Assembly (NCBI GenBank): GCA_964411505.1
Contig: CAYPLH010000010.1
Coordinates: forward strand, 27,570 to 91,569
Origin: CAYPLH01 sp964411505
Lineage (GTDB): Bacteria > Bacillota > Clostridia > CAYPLH01 > DUMO01
Length of the DNA stretch: 64,000 nucleotides
Reading direction: 5' to 3'
The notes beneath the pieces are model-generated. The model was given only the letters and a program-made list of their open reading frames with translations. It was not told the origin of the DNA and did no database searches. A program made the position numbers and the translations under genes. Positions 8,841 to 18,154 of the stretch are shown here, piece by piece. How positions within the stretch are numbered: the first letter of the stretch is position 1; every line of letters begins with the position of its first letter.

Positions 8841-10991
8841 CTACTCCAGCTTAAATGCCTTAATGACTTCAGCCAAATCCTGCGCCATGGTATTCATCTC
8901 CTTAGCCAGTATGGAAAGTGATTCTGAGCCTGCCATCATTTCCTGGGTACTGGCCGACACTTCTTGAGCAGTCGCTGCTGCTTCTTCTGAAACTGCAGAA
9001 ATATCTTCAATGGATTCTTGTGTCTTCTCCCTCGATTGTATCATCTCTTTAACTGTATTATTTACATTAGTCATTTGTGAAGAAATGTCCTCCATTGCTT
9101 CATATACTGAACGGAATGACGTATCAGTTTCTTTTACTGCGCTTACTTGTTCTTCTACTGCTTTTCTGGCTTCATCGGCAGCTTTTACTGTTGATTGGGA
9201 CTTATCAAGAATATTTTTAACAATTTCACCTATTGTTATTGTTGATTCTTTGGACATATCCGCAAGTTTTCTAACTTCTCCGGCCACAACTGCAAATCCT
9301 CTTCCTGCTTCACCTGCACGAGCGGCCTCAATTGCTGCATTTAGCGAAAGAAGATTTGTTTGCTCTGAAATGCTGACTATTACCTTTATTATCTTTTCAA
9401 TTTCTTTCATTTCAATATTAAGACCTGTTATATCATTTGAAATCCGTTCTGAAGCAGTGCTTGCTTCAGAAGCTTTAGTGTTGAGTGAATTAACAACATT
9501 AAACGCATTTTTAGTAATTTCTTGCGTATTATTAACAACCTTCAAGACTCCTGAGACATTATTGTTCACTTCAGCTATCTCTGTTGAAAGATTATTCATA
9601 TAGCCAACACTTTCAGTAACACCCTCAGCTTGTGAAGATGCGCCTTCTGCGATTTGCTGAATAGTTACAGCAATCTGCTCTGAAGCAGCGTAACTTTGAT
9701 CGGATGATGACGAAAGCTTAGATGAGCTATCCATCACCTGTTCCGAGGAAACCTTTACCTTTAGAATTACCGCTCTTATATTATCAACCATTTCGTTAAA
9801 ATTAGTTATTACTTCACCAATCTGATCCCTACTCTTATCACTAATCCTTACTGAAAGGTTACCACCTTTAGCTTGCTGGATCAAATAAACAAGCTTTTTC
9901 AATGGTTGCGAAATACTTAGTGAAATCATAATTGATAATATCAGTGCAATAATTATAAAAATTATACATATCAGCTGAATGGTCTTGCTGATTTCTAAAG
10001 AAGCTGAATTTATATATGAATAAGGTATTGTTGAAACAGTAAACCATTCTGTACGTTTTATAGGACTTGCAGAAATAAGCTGTTTCTCACCCTTAACATC
10101 AAAATCAAAGGAGGAAATATTATTATCAAGATTTTTTTTAATCTCCTCTATAACCTCTTTGTGCTCGTACTCAGTGCCAACTAATCCCTTTACCATACTT
10201 GATATTATTGTTCCGGAGGAATCCACTATAAATATTTCAGCACCTTCGCCTAACTTAATATCTTTATAAAGTTCAGTTAACATATTTTGATTATAATTCA
10301 AGACTATTGTTCCGACATTTCTAGTTCCTGCTGTTATTTGTGGAACTTCTCTAACATAAACTAAATTTGAAGATTGCTTATTACTGTTATCTAACAATGG
10401 ACTTAACTCCCAAAATGCACCCTGAGAGTCCTTAACCGCGTTATGCCAATATTCAAAATGCTTTTTTTGTAAGGATGCATCGGTTCCATACCTTAAGGTA
10501 TTATCAGGATCAATAATCAGAACAGCTGTAAATAGTGAACTGTTTAAACCTGTTTTGTTAACAATTGCGCTGTTAAAGCTATTCATAAAAGTCATCTTGT
10601 CATAAGCTGTCAATTGGTCATATTTAGGAAGATTATCTTGAACAATTGGATTTAATATTATTTCAAGGCATTCACTTTCTGCATCCATAATTGCGTTATC
10701 AATATTTTTTTCTAGCTGTTGCTGCAACAAGCCTGAATAGTTTTTAATCTGGCTTGTGATTGCAGAACTGGATTTGTTGTATACAAGAATCCCTGTTATG
10801 ATCAGTGGCACAAGCGATAGATATAGCAAAGAAACCAAAAGTCTAGTAGTAATTTTTGTATATCTTAACTTGCCCGCTAAAAAAGTAAGAATTCCCGCTA
10901 AAAAATTAGTGATTCTTTTTAGTAGTTTTAGTCCTGATATATTTTTCTTTTCTGCTTCAATTGGATTTTTCGTCCCCTTAAACAAATCCAT
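8841..10991 (-). CDS. Methyl-accepting chemotaxis protein with dCache-type sensor
   Basis: This 716-residue transmembrane chemoreceptor senses an extracellular ligand and controls CheA. A cytoplasmic leader of about 48 residues precedes TM1 (about 50-71). A large periplasm-facing dCache-like sensor follows (about 75-340), then TM2 (about 345-367), a HAMP linker (about 370-420) and the long signalling coiled coil. The hairpin tip shows EQTNLLSLNAAIEAARAGE and GRGFAVVAGEVRKLAD, the canonical CheA/CheW contact region. There is no C-terminal CheR-binding pentapeptide. The start is preceded by a GAGGGGGG tract. No che genes are adjacent, but motB and a broken motA lie 20 kb away. Confidence 0.96.
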   Translation of the reverse strand: MDLFKGTKNPIEAEKKNISGLKLLKRITNFLAGILTFLAGKLRYTKITTRLLVSLLYLSLVPLIITGILVYNKSSSAITSQIKNYSGLLQQQLEKNIDNAIMDAESECLEIILNPIVQDNLPKYDQLTAYDKMTFMNSFNSAIVNKTGLNSSLFTAVLIIDPDNTLRYGTDASLQKKHFEYWHNAVKDSQGAFWELSPLLDNSNKQSSNLVYVREVPQITAGTRNVGTIVLNYNQNMLTELYKDIKLGEGAEIFIVDSSGTIISSMVKGLVGTEYEHKEVIEEIKKNLDNNISSFDFDVKGEKQLISASPIKRTEWFTVSTIPYSYINSASLEISKTIQLICIIFIIIALILSIMISLSISQPLKKLVYLIQQAKGGNLSVRISDKSRDQIGEVITNFNEMVDNIRAVILKVKVSSEQVMDSSSKLSSSSDQSYAASEQIAVTIQQIAEGASSQAEGVTESVGYMNNLSTEIAEVNNNVSGVLKVVNNTQEITKNAFNVVNSLNTKASEASTASERISNDITGLNIEMKEIEKIIKVIVSISEQTNLLSLNAAIEAARAGEAGRGFAVVAGEVRKLADMSKESTITIGEIVKNILDKSQSTVKAADEARKAVEEQVSAVKETDTSFRSVYEAMEDISSQMTNVNNTVKEMIQSREKTQESIEDISAVSEEAAATAQEVSASTQEMMAGSESLSILAKEMNTMAQDLAEVIKAFKLE

Positions 10992-11402
10992 GCCCCCCTC
11001 TTTCTTTTTTACCGTTTTTTTACACGCATGATCATTTTACGCAAGATCATTTTTTGTATATACTTTAAAAATGGTACTTACACACTAATAGTGACTATTT
11101 TCTTAGGTTATTTTATATTTCGACACATAATGAGAAATTCCTTCCTAATATTTCTAAAAGTTAATAATTTATTCTAATGATTCATATCCAAAAAGTATTT
11201 ATATGGAATTAACTTGGAATTCTCGTACAATATATGGTGTCAGAGTGTTTTTTTTTGCAGCATATATTGCATGTGGAATTAGCTTTAATCAATCTTATAT
11301 GAAAATTTATTATTTTTTGTATAATACATCAATATTTCTTCTAATTTTTAAAAGGCATAACTGCATTCTAAAACTTAATAATAAAGATGGAGGTGGTTTC
11401 TT
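10992..11402. other. Intergenic region without recognised gene
   Basis: This 411-bp AT-rich divergent spacer separates the chemoreceptor gene from the small membrane protein gene. It contains a close direct repeat of GATCATTTTACG/GATCATTTTTTG (around 11029-11056). I see no convincing coding sequence or structured RNA. It must hold the promoters for both neighbours, which I could not place confidently. Confidence 0.5.
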
Positions 11403-11768
11403 TTGAACGAAAATAGCAATAAAGAATCAAAAAATAATGATAATAAATTTAATGACAAAAAAAATACGCCTAATAATGTTATTAATCTTTCTATGGATTA
11501 TAGGGGCAAAATGCACAGAGAAAAAAACGATATAGCAGCTCTTTCCGGAAGATTCCCAGCCTATCTGACTTTTGGGTGGATTTGCGCGGCATTAGCAGTT
11601 TTTGTTTCTCCACTTTTTGCAGTAGCTTCAATTATTTTTGGGATACTTTCAAATAATTTCAGGAAAGGTAGTGGAAATACTCTTATATTAACTAGCGTTA
11701 TACTGGCAGTGATAAGTCTGTTATTGGCCATTTTTTATACGTTTACAGGTGGAACCATAATGTATTAG
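11403..11768 (+). CDS. Small membrane protein, DUF4190-like
   Basis: This 121-residue protein has a polar N-terminal third rich in Asn and Lys (residues 1-50) and two hydrophobic helices (about 53-80 and 92-115) separated by a short basic loop. The layout is that of DUF4190-like small membrane proteins. No function can be assigned. It starts with TTG at 11403, with GGAGG 9 nt upstream. It is followed after 24 bp by the VanW-family gene, so the two probably form an operon. Confidence 0.7.
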   Translation: MNENSNKESKNNDNKFNDKKNTPNNVINLSMDYRGKMHREKNDIAALSGRFPAYLTFGWICAALAVFVSPLFAVASIIFGILSNNFRKGSGNTLILTSVILAVISLLLAIFYTFTGGTIMY

Positions 11769-11792
11769 TTGGCAAAATTTGAATAAGTAACA

Positions 11793-12698
11793 ATGAAAGG
11801 GTCTGATAGTATCAATTCAAATAAAAATAATGAGCCTTTACAAGCCATCATTATAAAGTACACTATTGCTTTTTCCGGCGTAAAAAAATTTTTTTTTATT
11901 CTGGTTTGTATATTGCTCATTCTAAACTTGGGTTGTCAACCTAGGGTTAAAAAAGAAGTGCAATTAAACGATCTAGGTGTAGGCGAATTAACAAAAAATG
12001 AGCTATCAAAAGAACTGGAAAGACTGGCTTCTGAAGTTTTAGTCGTTCCAAAAAACGCTGATTTCGACAATTCCACTTGGGAGGTGACACCAGAATCGCA
12101 GGGTAAGCATGCTGATATAAATACAACTATGGAAAAAATTATGTCTGCAGATGAAGGTGAAAAAATCGAACTAATTATAGTACACGACAATCCAGAAATT
12201 AGCATGAACTCTGTTAAAAATGCAATTAGTACTATAGGTTCATTTTCAACCTCAATATTGAACCGAGAGCAAAATCGTGTTCATAATATCAAAATTGCTG
12301 CAGAAAAAATCAACTACACTGTGATTTCACCCGGAGAAGAGTTTTCTTTTAACGGAGCATTAGGTAAACGAACTGAAGGTAAAGGGTATGAACCTGCTCC
12401 AATAATAATCAATAAAGAAAACGGACCAGAGGACGCATATGGTGTCGGAGGCGGAATATGCCAGATTTCAAGTACATTATTTAATGCTGTTGATAACGCT
12501 GGTTTAACTGTAACAGAAAAGCACCCGCATTCTAAGGATGTTGGGTATGTTCCCATGGGACGTGACGCGACAGTTGTATATAATGGTGCAGATTTTAAGT
12601 TTGTAAACAACCGAAAATATCCAATAATGATTAGAATAAGTGTTTCAAGCAGCAAAGTCACTATATGGATAATCGAAAACAGAAACATAAAGATTTGA
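11793..12698 (+). CDS. VanW family protein
   Basis: This 301-residue exported protein carries the VanW domain in its C-terminal half. The family accompanies some vancomycin-resistance and cell-wall genes, but its biochemical role is not established. A hydrophobic segment at about residues 31-47 ends in LNLGC, which fits a lipoprotein signal. The VanW core shows SPGEEFSFNGALG, GVGGGICQISSTLFNA and VGYVPMGRDATV. The start is uncertain because no clear ribosome site precedes ATG 11793. It lies 24 bp after the small membrane protein gene and is followed at once by a hairpin. Confidence 0.88.
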   Translation: MKGSDSINSNKNNEPLQAIIIKYTIAFSGVKKFFFILVCILLILNLGCQPRVKKEVQLNDLGVGELTKNELSKELERLASEVLVVPKNADFDNSTWEVTPESQGKHADINTTMEKIMSADEGEKIELIIVHDNPEISMNSVKNAISTIGSFSTSILNREQNRVHNIKIAAEKINYTVISPGEEFSFNGALGKRTEGKGYEPAPIIINKENGPEDAYGVGGGICQISSTLFNAVDNAGLTVTEKHPHSKDVGYVPMGRDATVVYNGADFKFVNNRKYPIMIRISVSSSKVTIWIIENRNIKI

Positions 12699-12703
12699 GC
12701 CAA

Positions 12704-12726
12704 CCCCTGCCTACACTGGGCAGGGG
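12704..12726. terminator. Bidirectional terminator hairpin
   Basis: CCCCTGCC (12704-12711) and GGCAGGGG (12719-12726) form an 8-bp GC-rich stem with a 7-nt loop, between the convergent VanW and glycosyltransferase genes. The T-tract is weak on both sides. Confidence 0.7.
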
Positions 12727-12732
12727 AGGTTA

Positions 12733-13695
12733 TTATAGCCTGCCACTTTCTCGGTCATCATCAATATTAACTCTATCTCTAACGATATAAAGTGGTCGTC
12801 CTTTAGCTTCGTCATATATTCTTCCAATGTATTCACCGATAATTCCAAGCATCATAAGTACAATACCATTGAACAAAAGGCTTACAGCAAGAGTGGACGC
12901 CCATCCTTGTACAGTAAGATTGGTAAAAAGCTTTTGATATAAGACAACCACAAGATAAATAAAACTGCAAATTGAAATAAACACTCCTGCATAAGAAGCC
13001 ATCTTCAATGGCTTATATGAAAAGGATGCCATAGCATCAAAGGCAAATTTGATCATTTTTTTAAGAGGATATTTTGTTATACCAGCAAAACGTTTTTCCC
13101 TTTTAAACTCAACACTTGTCTGCTTAAAGCCAAGCCAGGAAATTAGTCCTCTTACATACCTGCTACGCTCATTTACTTTTTTTAAAGCGTCACAAACATT
13201 TCTGTCAATAAGCCGAAAATCGCCGGTATCTACAGGTATATCCACATCTGTCATTGCGTTTAGAAAACGATAAAATACTGATGCAGTTATTTTTTTAAAA
13301 GGAGTCTCACCTTCGCGCTCAATTCTTTTCCCATATACAACCTCATAACCATTTTTCCACTCTTTGATCATTTCTGGAATTACCTCAGGGGGATCCTGAA
13401 GGTCAGCGTCAATAATTATAATTGCATCGCCGCTTGTAAAATCCATTCCAGCTGTGATTGCAATCTGATGACCAAAATTTCGCGAAAAATCTAATAGCTT
13501 TATGCTGCTATCTCTGCTACAGATATCTTTAATTATCGGTACAGTTTTATCCCGGCTTCCATCATTAACAAATAGTATTTCATAAGGCTCGCTCAAACTG
13601 TCCATGACTTCTTTCAACCTTTTATATGTTTCAGCTACTACCTCTTCTTCATTGTAGACAGGCACAACTACAGAATACATACAATTTTCCGACAT
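12733..13695 (-). CDS. Glycosyltransferase family 2 (polyprenyl-phosphate sugar synthase type)
   Basis: This 320-residue membrane-anchored GT2 enzyme is of the DPM1/GtrB/ArnC kind, which transfers a sugar from a nucleotide donor to polyprenyl phosphate on the cytoplasmic face. The N-terminal catalytic domain shows VVVPVYNEEE, VNDGSRD, DFSRNFGHQ and the metal-binding DADLQDPPE. Two C-terminal helices (about 225-255 and 262-290) anchor it. The ATG at 13695 follows GGGAGG, so the longer frame from 13755 is not used. It shares direction with the PMT gene upstream but is separated from it by a 200-bp palindromic element, so it may have its own promoter. A paralogue lies at 21771-22733. Confidence 0.93.
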   Translation of the reverse strand: MSENCMYSVVVPVYNEEEVVAETYKRLKEVMDSLSEPYEILFVNDGSRDKTVPIIKDICSRDSSIKLLDFSRNFGHQIAITAGMDFTSGDAIIIIDADLQDPPEVIPEMIKEWKNGYEVVYGKRIEREGETPFKKITASVFYRFLNAMTDVDIPVDTGDFRLIDRNVCDALKKVNERSRYVRGLISWLGFKQTSVEFKREKRFAGITKYPLKKMIKFAFDAMASFSYKPLKMASYAGVFISICSFIYLVVVLYQKLFTNLTVQGWASTLAVSLLFNGIVLMMLGIIGEYIGRIYDEAKGRPLYIVRDRVNIDDDRESGRL

Positions 13696-13732
13696 GTTTT
13701 CTTCCTCCCTTTTTGTTAAGTATCTTTTAATT

Positions 13733-13933
13733 ATATGGTGTAGTAAAAGGAACAATTGGCTTTATTTTGTTAGAAAACCCGGTGAGCGGAATGTAAAAAT
13801 GCGTGAAAAGAACACGACGTTTTTTTAGCTTTTTTGCGCCACGGATGGCGCATAAAAAGCGTTAGCATTTTTATATTCTTAAGAACCTTTGGTTTTCAAA
13901 AAATAATTAGCCTGTTCTGTTACTACACTATAT
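13733..13933. repeat. Palindromic MITE-like element, family B (full copy)
   Basis: A 201-bp element has long imperfect terminal inverted repeats: left arm 13733-13779 and right arm 13891-13933. Both read inward as about 45 bp beginning ATATRGTGTAGTAA and ending GAAAACC. Inside are a nested inverted repeat TAAAAATGC/GCATTTTTA and a hairpin with the stem GCGCCA/TGGCGC (13836-13851). Related copies are at 24237-24280 (one arm) and 57029-57104 (both arms, core deleted). It encodes nothing. Confidence 0.85.
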
Positions 13934-13972
13934 CTTTATGCATTTCTTTATGCATTTCTTTATCAATTCTTC

Positions 13973-16753
13973 CTAAAAAATCCACGATTTAAACCAACGC
14001 AAACCCTTAACATACTCTGCACTCACAGGCATTCCGGATAATACTGGATAAAATAAAACGAACAAAATAAATACTATCCCTAAATAAGCCGCTACAACGC
14101 TATATCGAATATATAGCGATTGAACCTCCTCCGCAACACTGTAACTATCTTTGTACTTCTCTATTATATACTTTATTATATAAACAATTGTCAGTATCAG
14201 AAACGGTACTGACGAAAAAAAGTGGTATATCCATGTTATTCTAGAAACCAGTACCCATGGAAGATATTGAAAAGCAAAGGCTACATAAACAACTGCCATT
14301 TTTTTATCTCTCTTTTTTATTGATATAAGAAGTGAAGCAACAAAGGAAGCAATTCCCACCCACCATATAGCCGGATTTCCCATAGTAACAATAGTTGAAA
14401 CTATTCCATGAGGCATATCGCTCCCTGAATAGAACCATGTAGGTTTATACATGATAGGCCATTGGTACCATGGTGAGGCAAAAGAATGTGTTGCATTAAG
14501 TCCGCTATGATAATTGAACATGTGCAGCTGCAACTTCCAGACATTTGCAACTCCGTGACCTTGTCCGGGTATCATCATAAAAGGAATGTATGACAACAAA
14601 TATATTATAATCGGAATAATTACAAAAAACACAACACAGTATGCCATTGTTTTGGTAATATGTAAGGGAATAAAATCTTTTACCAATTGTGTATTTTTAA
14701 GATTTCTATCACCAAGAGCTTTCTTATAGTCCTTATATTCAATATATTTTGCGACAAAAAACAATAATGCAAGACCCGCTCCTGCATAAATACTTATCCA
14801 TTTACATGCTACACCTATTCCAAAAAACAAACCGCTGAAAAACAATGGTTTAAGAGACTGTCTGTATCCCAACGTATAAGACCTATACATAAAACTATCA
14901 TACATGTAATAGTACATAAAAATTATAAAAAATGTTGCGTACACATCAATAGTTGCTATTCTTGTCTGCGTAAAATGCATAAAGTCGAACATCATAAGAA
15001 AAGCCGCGCAAAAGCCATAAAACCTTTTTTCAAACATCTTTCTACCAAAAAGATACATTACAGGGATCATAGCTGCACCAAACAACGTACCGATAATTCT
15101 CCAACCAAACGGATTCATACCAAAAAGTGCTATACCTGCTGCTATAAACAGTTTTCCTAATGGAGGGTGAGTGTTCTCGTAAGGTTCAAGCTTGTTTAGG
15201 TGCTCATAGGCTGTTCGCGCATGGTATATTTCATCAAAATAGGTACTGGTCATAAAAGAAGGATTGTATTCAATTTTAACGTTTTCGTCAAAAAGATTTT
15301 CAACTGATCCTTCATCATTCATATCAATATTTTTTTCTACTATTAGAAAATCTGTTAGTGGTTTATCACTCCCATCCTCAAAAAAACCCACTTCAAGCAA
15401 CGTACCACCTGGTTCATCAACTATTAGCCTAATTCGGTCAGTTGTGGCGTGTACATTTGAGTAACCCCACTTATAAAAATCATCTTTTTCAAAAGATCCA
15501 AGCGGTTTGAATTCTCCATCTTGATCCATATACTCAACCCTGTAGCTTCCGTCAATATGCCACCCTTGGCCGTGCCCTTGGTAATAACATATTCTAGAAA
15601 TATTCACCTGCCTACCAAAATCAACTGTGAAGCCTTCACCTGCCGTAACCGGCATCCAGCCAGTCTTAGGTACATTTAAACTACCAAGGTTTACAAGAGC
15701 AAGAACAAGATATATTAAAGTCATTGACGCCATTATTATATAGTCCTGCTTATCTGGTTTGAAAAACTTAATTTCTTTGTTGTCATTTATACTGTTAACT
15801 TCAGTGTTTAATGTTTTTGGGTCCGAATTAAACCAGCTTTTAAATAATTGGCTAGAATCTCTTTGGTCCGTAGGCTTCGTGCTACCCTTTTGATTTTTTG
15901 TTCCCAATTGGTCGTTATTCTGGTCATTGTTTTGATCTTCATTCTGATCTGTATCCCCGGGGAAATAGTCGCCTTCATAAACTTTGGTTGAATCAAACCC
16001 ATTATTCTTCCGAGTCTTGTAAGCAAATAAGGCACCAAAAATCGCTGCTACAAAAGCACCTATTAAAAGAAGCCAGTCATATTTTGTGGAACGCCTGCCC
16101 CTGTCCGATAACAAATCACTTTTGCTGCTTTCTTTATCTTTGTCAGCTTCAACTTCTCCAATTATCGCAAGGGGGGCACCTGCAGGAACAAAGTCTACCT
16201 TTACAAAACTCACATCATCAAAATAAGCTTTGCCCTTATTTACTTTTCCATATCCGCCAAGTCCAAGCGTTATATTGATAAAATTCACGTTTTTTTCTGT
16301 TTTAACATATAATTCCACACGTTCCCACTCTTTACTGGTACCTTTGATATCTTTTGAGGTCTCAAGCCTTCCTTCAATTGAAATGTTAGCCCCCAAACCA
16401 TTAGTTTCTACACCTTCTGTCTTTATCATGCACGAAACCCTATAGTATGAATCTTGTTGCACATTAATAGATTGTATGTATCTTGCATCATTATCCTTAT
16501 TGTTTGTGATGATTGCAGAGCTACTACCAGAAAATGTTTCATCTGTCTCTATGCCAAGTGACGAATAAGTGCTGTCTTTTTCCCACGTCCAAATTCTCCA
16601 TGCAATTGGTTTATCGCCTGACACCTCTTCAAAAGAAGGATTGGCAATCAAATTTTCTCCATCTGAAAAAACAACACCTGTGCCTAATGGGCACGCAAAG
16701 ATTATAAAAAAGGTTAAAAAATATAAATTTAAAAATAATAAAAATTTCCTCAT
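13973..16753 (-). CDS. PMT-family (dolichyl-phosphate-mannose--protein) mannosyltransferase with extra N-terminal domains
   Basis: This 926-residue GT-C membrane enzyme would transfer a polyprenyl-phosphate-linked sugar, probably mannose, to extracytoplasmic acceptors. The C-terminal half is the PMT domain with the signature TYFDEIYHARTAYEHL (acidic DE) and THPPLGK, followed by many membrane helices. The N-terminal half is unusual. A signal-like segment is followed by a carbohydrate-binding CBM4/9-like domain (about 32-190, NLIANPSFEE), a membrane helix (about 225-245), an acidic DQN-rich linker with repeated NNDQ, a second helix (about 340-362) and a beta-rich discoidin-like region (about 365-470). 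The start follows GGGAGG at 5 nt. It closes a run of GT-C and sugar genes. Confidence 0.92.
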   Translation of the reverse strand: MRKFLLFLNLYFLTFFIIFACPLGTGVVFSDGENLIANPSFEEVSGDKPIAWRIWTWEKDSTYSSLGIETDETFSGSSSAIITNNKDNDARYIQSINVQQDSYYRVSCMIKTEGVETNGLGANISIEGRLETSKDIKGTSKEWERVELYVKTEKNVNFINITLGLGGYGKVNKGKAYFDDVSFVKVDFVPAGAPLAIIGEVEADKDKESSKSDLLSDRGRRSTKYDWLLLIGAFVAAIFGALFAYKTRKNNGFDSTKVYEGDYFPGDTDQNEDQNNDQNNDQLGTKNQKGSTKPTDQRDSSQLFKSWFNSDPKTLNTEVNSINDNKEIKFFKPDKQDYIIMASMTLIYLVLALVNLGSLNVPKTGWMPVTAGEGFTVDFGRQVNISRICYYQGHGQGWHIDGSYRVEYMDQDGEFKPLGSFEKDDFYKWGYSNVHATTDRIRLIVDEPGGTLLEVGFFEDGSDKPLTDFLIVEKNIDMNDEGSVENLFDENVKIEYNPSFMTSTYFDEIYHARTAYEHLNKLEPYENTHPPLGKLFIAAGIALFGMNPFGWRIIGTLFGAAMIPVMYLFGRKMFEKRFYGFCAAFLMMFDFMHFTQTRIATIDVYATFFIIFMYYYMYDSFMYRSYTLGYRQSLKPLFFSGLFFGIGVACKWISIYAGAGLALLFFVAKYIEYKDYKKALGDRNLKNTQLVKDFIPLHITKTMAYCVVFFVIIPIIIYLLSYIPFMMIPGQGHGVANVWKLQLHMFNYHSGLNATHSFASPWYQWPIMYKPTWFYSGSDMPHGIVSTIVTMGNPAIWWVGIASFVASLLISIKKRDKKMAVVYVAFAFQYLPWVLVSRITWIYHFFSSVPFLILTIVYIIKYIIEKYKDSYSVAEEVQSLYIRYSVVAAYLGIVFILFVLFYPVLSGMPVSAEYVKGLRWFKSWIF

Positions 16754-16845
16754 CTTAGCCTCCCTTTCGTGCTTTGCTTACTTTAAACTATGCACAACTC
16801 TTACACTTTCTCATACATCTACTCCAAACACTATAAGGGCTTTGC

Positions 16846-18135
16846 TTATACTACACGATCTGCTATCGTCTTCCCCATTCGAACTGCATAATTAAGCCCT
16901 CTGTCCTCAGGATAAATCTGTGCCATGCAAGAAAGGTACAATCCTTGTATAGGCGTATCAAACTCCGGCAATACAGATGAATATCTTTTCGAAATAACTG
17001 GTTGTGAATATGTGAATTTGTTCACATAAGTCTTTTTGATCAATGATTCATCCATATCAGGAAATACTTTCTTAGCACCGGTTAAAAATGTGCTTATTAT
17101 TTCATCATCAGGCATTTCATATAATTTATTATTTGTATCTATGTATCTTGAAAGATACATAATGCTACTTTTATACCTTCTGTCAGTAATCAGGTTTGTA
17201 TGCTCTATAGCAAGAACAAAAGGAAAACCTTCTTCCGCAACTGTAACCCAATACCATGGTGAAATCCTTTTTGACAATTCTAATATAACACAAATGTTAG
17301 CTTTATATTTTATTTTCGAAACTTTTTCCATGTAGTTTGCAGGTATTTGTGGGACTAAATCATACAGCATTCCGGGGAATACTGTCACGATAACAGCATC
17401 AAATTTTTGAACTACTCCTCCTGCACAAACTTTAAAGCCACCATCTTCTAATGGTATAATTTGTGAAACTGGCATGTTTGTTTTGATAGAGCTTCCCTTT
17501 TCAGTTATCTTTATAACCATCTCGTCAAGAACTTTCCCGAAGCTTCCATCCATGTATCCTAGCATTTCGCGACCAATGTTCTTACCCCTAGTTGTACCCC
17601 TTAACTTAAATTTATTCCATATCCATACTGCAGAAATATCTTTGGCATCTATGTCAAACTTAGAGTAAAGAAGCGGTCCCCATACCTTATCATACACAGT
17701 TTTCCCTGCGTTTTTTATTATCCATTCTTTCGCCGTCATATGCTCCATCTCCTGCCAGTTCCTTATAAAACCAGCACGAAGTACCATAAGCCCCATCCTA
17801 ACTCTATCCATCAGTGACAGCTCTTTAAACTTTAGAAGGTCAACAGGTGTTGTAAATGGGTGAATAAGTTCATTAATATAAATCGAATTGCTCGGCTCAT
17901 ACCATTTTAACTCATTTTCAAGACCCAGATCATGTATGAGACTGATAATCTCATTGTCGCTGGTGAATATATGATGATAACATCGCTCCAATTTTTCTCC
18001 ATTGATAGTACAGGTATCAACAAGACCTCCATAGTTTTCTTCTTTTTCAAAAATCGTCACCTTATGACCCTTTTTTACAAGCTCATATCCGGCTGTAAGC
18101 CCTGTAATTCCTCCACCTACTATACATACCTTCAA
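16846..18135 (-). CDS. FAD-dependent oxidoreductase in glycan cluster
   Basis: This 429-residue flavoprotein of the amine-oxidase/protoporphyrinogen-oxidase fold starts with the FAD-binding KVCIVGGGITGLTAGYEL and continues with FEKEENYGGL. Its C-terminus has the second FAD region (GLYLSCMAQIYPEDRGLNYAV). The TTG at 18135 is chosen because AAAGGAGG ends 8 nt upstream. The GTG at 18144 overlaps that site. It is embedded in the operon-like run of glycosyltransferases, 19 bp after the Gpi18-like gene and 92 bp before the PMT gene. A role in modifying a lipid- or nucleotide-linked sugar or the carrier lipid is inferred, and the substrate is unknown. Confidence 0.85.
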   Translation of the reverse strand: MKVCIVGGGITGLTAGYELVKKGHKVTIFEKEENYGGLVDTCTINGEKLERCYHHIFTSDNEIISLIHDLGLENELKWYEPSNSIYINELIHPFTTPVDLLKFKELSLMDRVRMGLMVLRAGFIRNWQEMEHMTAKEWIIKNAGKTVYDKVWGPLLYSKFDIDAKDISAVWIWNKFKLRGTTRGKNIGREMLGYMDGSFGKVLDEMVIKITEKGSSIKTNMPVSQIIPLEDGGFKVCAGGVVQKFDAVIVTVFPGMLYDLVPQIPANYMEKVSKIKYKANICVILELSKRISPWYWVTVAEEGFPFVLAIEHTNLITDRRYKSSIMYLSRYIDTNNKLYEMPDDEIISTFLTGAKKVFPDMDESLIKKTYVNKFTYSQPVISKRYSSVLPEFDTPIQGLYLSCMAQIYPEDRGLNYAVRMGKTIADRVV

Positions 18136-18154
18136 CTTAAGCACCTCCTTTATC

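Noticed and set aside
8534..8854. Open frames on both strands across the tandem repeat
   Set aside because: They are open only because the 7/8-bp units contain no stop codons; there is no ribosome site and the products are pure repeat.
9010..9603. 197-codon open frame opposite the chemoreceptor gene
   Set aside because: It is antisense to the strongly conserved signalling domain and is explained by that gene's codon use.
11203..11406. 67-codon open frame ahead of the small membrane protein
   Set aside because: It lacks a ribosome site, overlaps the next start and has composition of AT-rich non-coding sequence.
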